Shown: piece by piece, positions 33,076 to 37,500 of the stretch
Position numbering within the stretch: position 1 is the stretch's first letter
Layout of the letters: every line of letters starts with the position of its first letter
Source: Cristatella mucedo
Lineage: Eukaryota; Bryozoa; Phylactolaemata; Cristatellidae
Length of the DNA: 37,500 nt
Direction of reading: 5' to 3'
Assembly: GCA_009760855.2 (NCBI GenBank)
Contig: WPIO01000103.1
Coordinates: forward strand, 1-37,500
Translations under genes and position numbers: made by a program
The notes under the pieces: generated by a model
Told to the model about the DNA's origin: nothing
What the model saw: only the letters and a program-made list of their open reading frames with translations
Databases searched by the model: none

Positions 33076-34440
33076 GCACGTCAGTCGGGCAGGAGAGGTG
33101 AGACATAATCGCTCGCACGTTGCGATATGCGTGGCGGGTGGCAACAGCGTAGGCAGCAGCAGCTGCACACCGGATGTTTCGTAGCCGATGCTGCTGCACT
33201 CTGGCGCGAGTCCGACTCGCGTTCGCCTGCAGGGAAGCGTCGGGGTCAAAGTGTCTCAAGCGAATGAAAGCCCGCGGTTAGTTGGTCTCGCCCACGGAAA
33301 AACAAGGTTTCCTCACGTTGTGGAAGAGACCCCACGTATGTAAGAAGATTACGAGAGAGAACATATTAACTCATTACGGATAATAGTAAATCTGTCGCTT
33401 GCTCTTGAAGACTCAGGTAGTAGTGTCGCCGTGACAACGCCTGCTGACAACAGCTCGTCGCGGCGGCGTGGCCACTCTTTGGATCCGTCCGACTGGATCG
33501 CGTGTGCAGGGTCCACCTCGCGGAAATCCTCTTCTAGCTGCCGCTCGATCCCGCCCGCAATTACTGCGTGGACTAGTAATGGTCACCCATTAGCGTACGC
33601 ATCGCTCATGACTCGTTACGCCGTCGTTACGACACGAGTTCAAGCCTTTCCTCTCGGAAGGTCTCACTCTCTGATAACTCTTTCTAGCCTGATTTGTCCA
33701 CGCTCAAATGGAGCAACGCCTTTTGCCTCGGGTCCGCAAATGCATGCTTATCAAGATCGTGCCCTTGCTCGTTGGAGCTCAAACCAATATTAGGAAAGCC
33801 ATCAACAACCGCGCCACTGAGGATCCGATTGATAAGGGAGAGTGAACCCCGCCGACGCCACCTGCGTCTAGGAAAGGTGGATAGCTGCATGAAGCGGCAT
33901 CATCGCTGACCAGGTGAGTCACATCAGAATAGATGGCAAAATCAGCTTTCAGTCGGTAAAAGCAGAGGTGGACAGTGAGTGGCAAAAGCGAGATTTATTT
34001 GTGCGGCCTCAGCGCAGCTGGCTCCATGCATGAGAGCGTGTAGCGAGCAATGTCCCAGAGCGATAGAGTGTTGCAGCGCAGAATCCGCAGATAAGTTTAG
34101 TGCACCCATGGCGGTGGCTGGCAGGATATACTTATGCGCAAGACACAGACCTTGGTTTTCTAGAGAGAGACTGAGAAACCTGCCAAGCTATCTCAGCCTC
34201 GTTCGTCACGAGCAAAGCGTGTTCAGTCGCTGGAACAGCGGCCTACAGCAGAGCACCGAGAGAAAAATACAGCGAGTGCCCTTGGTCCGCACGAATAATG
34301 TAGTGACGATGTGCGGACGCCCGCGTGCTGAAACGTGTGTGGGCGTGCCACAGCGAGTGACGATATGGCGACTGTTGGGCTGCCATGCGCGTTTTCTTTT
34401 GAATTACAAAGACCGTGCGAGCATGAAATCTCATACGCTA
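33076..34440. other. Unassigned region approaching the CpG island
   Basis: GC and CpG rise from left to right. A 174-codon plus-strand frame (33979-34503) has no recognised domain, is followed by no usable donor, and runs into the putative promoter. Chance openness in CpG-rich DNA is likely. Confidence 0.35.
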
Positions 34441-34443
34441 CGC

Positions 34444-34618
34444 ATTGGTTTAGCTGGTATAAAAGCCAAAGGTGGTAAAGATTCTAAGAAGCAGTTGCGC
34501 TGAAGACTGAGCCTGTCGCTGAGTTGGGCCACATGGGGTCCAGAGTAAAGCTATCGCGCATGCCGCCGCCATGAAGCCGGGTGCCGGGCCCGCGCCAGAG
34601 CCCTCATGGCTGACATGA
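34444..34618 (+). promoter_or_regulatory. Candidate TATA promoter with short upstream-type ORF
   Basis: An inverted CCAAT box (ATTGG) is at 34444-34448 and TATAAAAG at 34458-34465, just left of the CpG block. About 105 bp downstream an ATG at 34571 lies in a near-ideal Kozak context (GCCGCCATGA). It opens a 15-codon reading (starting MKPGAGPAPEPSW) that stops at 34616, as an upstream ORF or a misread first exon would. The CCAAT and TATA boxes are closer together than is usual. All elements are short matches and could be coincidental. Confidence 0.3.
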
Positions 34619-35900
34619 TAGCGCACGCGTACCGCTCTGCGCGCACGACTCGCTGCATTTCCAAAAGATCTACAGCGAGCGTCGCGAATGCACACTTCGC
34701 AGCCGACCCCTCGACGATCTGGGCGAGGAGTCAAGCGAGTCTCGCGAGCAGCGAGCGGTGGCAGCGATCGATTTCGAAGCTTTCACGCGACCGACGCCAG
34801 GCTGAAGTCGAGTGTCGCTGCAGGTAGAGGAGCCGCCAACGCGTAGCGAGCGCCGCCGCGCCCGAGTCGCGGTAGCAAGCGGTAGCAACACAAAGCCTTC
34901 TCCAGCTCCCGCCGCCCGAAACTTGCAGGGACCCCGGAAGCGAGCGCAGCCCCATCGACGCGGCGAGCGAGCGCGTGCGCTCTGGCGGTCGGCGTCAGCT
35001 TGCAATCTGCGCGCTCATCAGTTGCCAATGGCGCAGCCGGAGAGGAAGTCGCTTCGGCTGTCGCGCGCCACGGGCGCCGGCTGCTCGTTCTCATTGAATC
35101 CAGAGAGACGCGGGCTCTGACTGACGCGCGACCTCAGGGCGAGGCGCGTCGGTGCGGTCCTCGAATCAGAATGCGCGATTACGGAACACGCAAATCGCAG
35201 TGCACAGAGGCCAAGCGAAAGCCCCGCGCCCCTCCTCAAAGTAGGCTAAGAATGGAAACGCTGCGCCGGCGGCACGTACCCGCTTTCCGGCTATCTACGA
35301 ACGGGCCGATGAGGACACAGCGTGCTCGCCGATCGATGACGTCAGCAGCCAGCGTGCGGATCGGCTTCGTATCGCCGTGCGCAGCCCGTAAACGACAGGC
35401 CATGATGGGGTCTGGACGGCCATTCGTGCGCTTCTTCTTTCAAATTGGCTCAGACGCGACGACTTGCGCGGTCTCGCCGTCCAGCGTCAGTGCCTTCGCG
35501 CTGATTCGCCACCAAATCGACGGCCGGCGAGCTGGGCGGGCGGCGACGGCGGCGCGGCTTCGCTCGGGCGCATCAGCGCCTCATCGTCTGATCGCGCAGT
35601 GAGAGACGGGCGCGAGAGACGGGGAAGCGAGCGCGGGCGGGTCACCGCGGGTCGCGGCTTCGCTGCCGGCGCACTGGCGAGCGCCGGGCGATCTAGCAGC
35701 GCAGCTCGCACCACGTGGTTACAGAGGGCGCCCAAAGAAAAAGGTCTTCCGCCTGGCCGGTTGGAGGCGGCGCTGCGCAAAGACTTTCGGCCCGCCCGCT
35801 CCAAGGACGCGCTCGAAGGAGTAGAAGCTGCTGCGACCTGAGTCGCTAGAGAGAAAATCGTCGCGTCACGCAGGCGAGAACAAAAGCGGCGAGCGAGCGG
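34550..35900. promoter_or_regulatory. CpG island, left block
   Basis: About 1.35 kb with very frequent CpG and high GC, in contrast to the CpG-poor left two thirds of the window. It contains an Sp1-type GGGCGGG at 35534-35540 and many GCGAGCG-like motifs. Long overlapping frames in all phases reflect the shortage of stop codons in GC-rich DNA, and none is recognisable. Such islands usually mark promoters and first exons in vertebrates. The direction of transcription is unknown. Confidence 0.75.
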
Positions 35901-36094
35901 CGCGGGGTCGCCGCTTGGACAATGGCCGGCGCAGCGCATCCGCGCGGTGGAAAATAGCAGCTGCCACGGCATTTGCGGAATGTACTCGAGACCGGGAAAA
36001 GAACCGCAGAGGACCTGATGATGACTCTCGCAAAGGAATCTCCGCCCTCTCAGACACGCTGGCCAACACCGAGCTTGCCAGAAATGCCATCCAT

Positions 36095-36215
36095 CCATCA
36101 TGTATCGGTATAATAATGGATAATTAGGTAATCAGAGACGTAGCTTTTCATTCTTATCCAGCCAATTGTAATTTGTAGGTTTATAAACAACTGTTGCTGC
36201 TGGCTGTCAAAGAGT
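36095..36215. promoter_or_regulatory. AT-rich gap splitting the CpG island
   Basis: About 120 bp of AT-rich DNA lacking CpG over most of its length. It includes ATAATGGATAATTAGG (homeodomain-type TAATTA core), a CCAATTG and GTTTATAAACAA (forkhead-like TGTTTA complement). Regulatory use is inferred only from composition and short motifs. Confidence 0.3.
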
Positions 36216-37390
36216 AATGCGCGTGGCGCGCGAAGCTTGCGAAATGTCAGACCCGCGGCGGCTGCTGGTCGCGGTCTGACGCGCGCCGCTGCAATATTAG
36301 GCGCACTGCGAGCCGTGTTCCTGGCGCTCTGCATAAACTGAGAGTGCCATCTGGATCTGCGACCCTCTAGCCGCAGGTGCCCGCGCGCGCCGAGCCTTCT
36401 CCGACGATCGCCATCGCTCGTGCCGCGCAGGCTGCAGCACCCGCTTCTGCGCCGCTGGAAGCACAAGGGCGCGGCTAAAGCCACGACTCTGGGTGGCGGG
36501 CTGCAGCGTCGGAGACGCCGGGCGAGCGTTCGCTTGGCTGGCGAGTCCTAACTCGCACTCGTTGACGGTGCGCGTCGCGCCCGCACGTCGGCCAAAAGCG
36601 CCCACAGAGCCGGAAGACACTCGCCCGCCATCGCTAGGAGCTCGCTCGCGCCACCGCCAGCGCCGGGCGCTCGAACGCACGCTCGCAGCGCCGCTTCGCC
36701 AGGCGGGCGCTGCGGCAAGCCGCCGCTGCAGCACTTGCCGGCCGCGATGCGCCGAGCTGCGCCGAGCGAGCGCGGTCGCCAGGGCTTCGACTGGTCCGAG
36801 CGGCGGCGGCCGCCGCCGCTTCAGCCTGCCCTGACCCGGGATGGGCGCGCGCTGGCGGCGGCGGGCCAGCGGCGGCGGCGGAAGCCGACGAAGCTGCAGG
36901 GAGCAGCGTAAACACTGCGGCGCTGGCGGCCAGGTGGCCACGCGGCGGCGGCTTGCGAGCGTGCGCCCCGCCGGCCGCTCGCTCCGCAAGCCGCACGCCA
37001 CTGGCGCGACCTCGCCAGGCTCGGATCGCCGGGCGCGCGAGCGGGCGGCGAGCGGGCGGGCGGCGGGCGGGCCGCCGCGGTGAAGAACGGTGCATCCACT
37101 GACTCGCGCCTGATGCAGACGGCCGCGCGGCCAACGGGAAGCTCCTCGGCGCTGCTGGTAGCGCTGGCTCGCGTCCTTGAGGTCGGTTGCATGGCGACCG
37201 AGGTCGATGCGAGCGAGCGCGGCGGCGCGAGAACATCGTGCCGCTACGCCGACGGCGAGGAATCTGGCGCAGGGTTCGCGGTGCGTTTCCGGCGTTGGCC
37301 GCGGTCAAGGGTCTGGCTGAGCTGGGCTGCTGCGCGCGCTGCTACAGCTTAGAGGTTGACGGCTGCGTTCGTCTCGTGGCGCTAGATGGA
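36216..37390. promoter_or_regulatory. CpG island, right block
   Basis: About 1.2 kb of very high GC and CpG density, with clustered GGGCGGG boxes at about 37041-37072 and GGCGGCGG runs. The largest frames (36297-37001 and 36634-37308, minus strand) are Arg/Ala/Pro-rich readings typical of GC-rich noncoding DNA. A real first exon could be hidden here, but none can be identified. Confidence 0.75.
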
Positions 37391-37411
37391 GGCGATGACG
37401 CCGACCGTTGC

Positions 37412-37457
37412 TGTCTATATACGTACGTGTGTACCTCTGTATCACACATATACGTAC

Positions 37458-37499
<42 letters not shown>

Positions 37500-37500
37500 T
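37412..37500. repeat. Compound (TA)n(TG)n microsatellite cut by the window end
   Basis: ACGTACGTGTGTAC is followed by CACACATATACGTACATA, a TA run and then a TG run that continues to the last base. The full length cannot be known from this window. Confidence 0.92.

Noticed and set aside
33979-34503. 174-codon plus-strand frame
   Set aside because: No recognised motif, CpG-rich surroundings, and it overlaps the putative TATA box. A real gene is not supported.
36297-37308. Minus-strand frames of 224-234 codons in the CpG island
   Set aside because: GC-rich DNA has few stop codons. The products are Arg/Ala/Pro-rich without domains, and similar frames exist in other phases.
1-37500. CRISPR arrays, bacterial operons, phage or plasmid features
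   Set aside because: The repeats present are dinucleotide/tetranucleotide arrays and retrotransposons. No spaced direct repeats, ribosome binding sites or prokaryotic gene layout were seen.

Overview
This window looks like animal nuclear DNA. It has no prokaryotic operons, rRNA or CRISPR array. It has long microsatellites, many decayed non-LTR retrotransposons, tRNA-derived SINEs and a sharply bounded CpG-rich block in otherwise CpG-poor sequence. The CpG contrast and the abundant L2-clade LINEs suggest a vertebrate or close relative with global CpG methylation. The middling GC content and the lack of recognisable mammalian repeats (Alu, L1) suggest a non-mammal. A jawless or cartilaginous fish is possible, but this is inference only.

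Layout. Positions 1-2.1 kb: unassigned sequence plus an AT microsatellite. Positions 2.1-9.45 kb: a dense graveyard of one L2-like LINE family in both orientations, with a tRNA-derived SINE (6.74-6.95 kb), a probable nested insertion (7.3-7.9 kb) and a 5'-inverted copy that looks like twin priming (8.16-9.45 kb). Positions 9.45-19.5 kb: mostly unassigned, with one long LINE relic (11.77-12.83 kb), a 600 bp purine-biased tract (14.5-15.15 kb) and a second SINE type (16.7 kb). Positions 19.5-29.6 kb: further LINE relics and large TG, CT and TA microsatellites. Positions 29.6-34.4 kb: moderately GC-rich DNA with one unexplained 187-codon open frame (31.19-31.75 kb) and a second copy of the 6.7 kb SINE. 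Positions 34.5-37.4 kb: two CpG-island blocks split by an AT-rich gap, the best candidate for a gene promoter. The window ends inside a TA/TG microsatellite.

No complete host protein-coding gene can be supported. The LINE copies are recognised by reverse-transcriptase fragments (the FYADD active-site motif, LVHAFVT..LDFCNSLL, and a C-terminal WNSLP..TFKK..LKTHLF-like block), by a shared 3' UTR and by a shared 3' terminus (an AAAGTGCCTAGAGAGA-like block, a GTTCTCTGAGGGTGCT-like block, then TTATTATTATT). All are broken by stops, frameshifts and indels. The most convincing structural observation is the twin-primed LINE. The most open questions are the 31.2 kb frame, an unnamed three-copy dispersed repeat (7.93, 18.18 and 32.90 kb), and which gene, if any, the CpG block serves.
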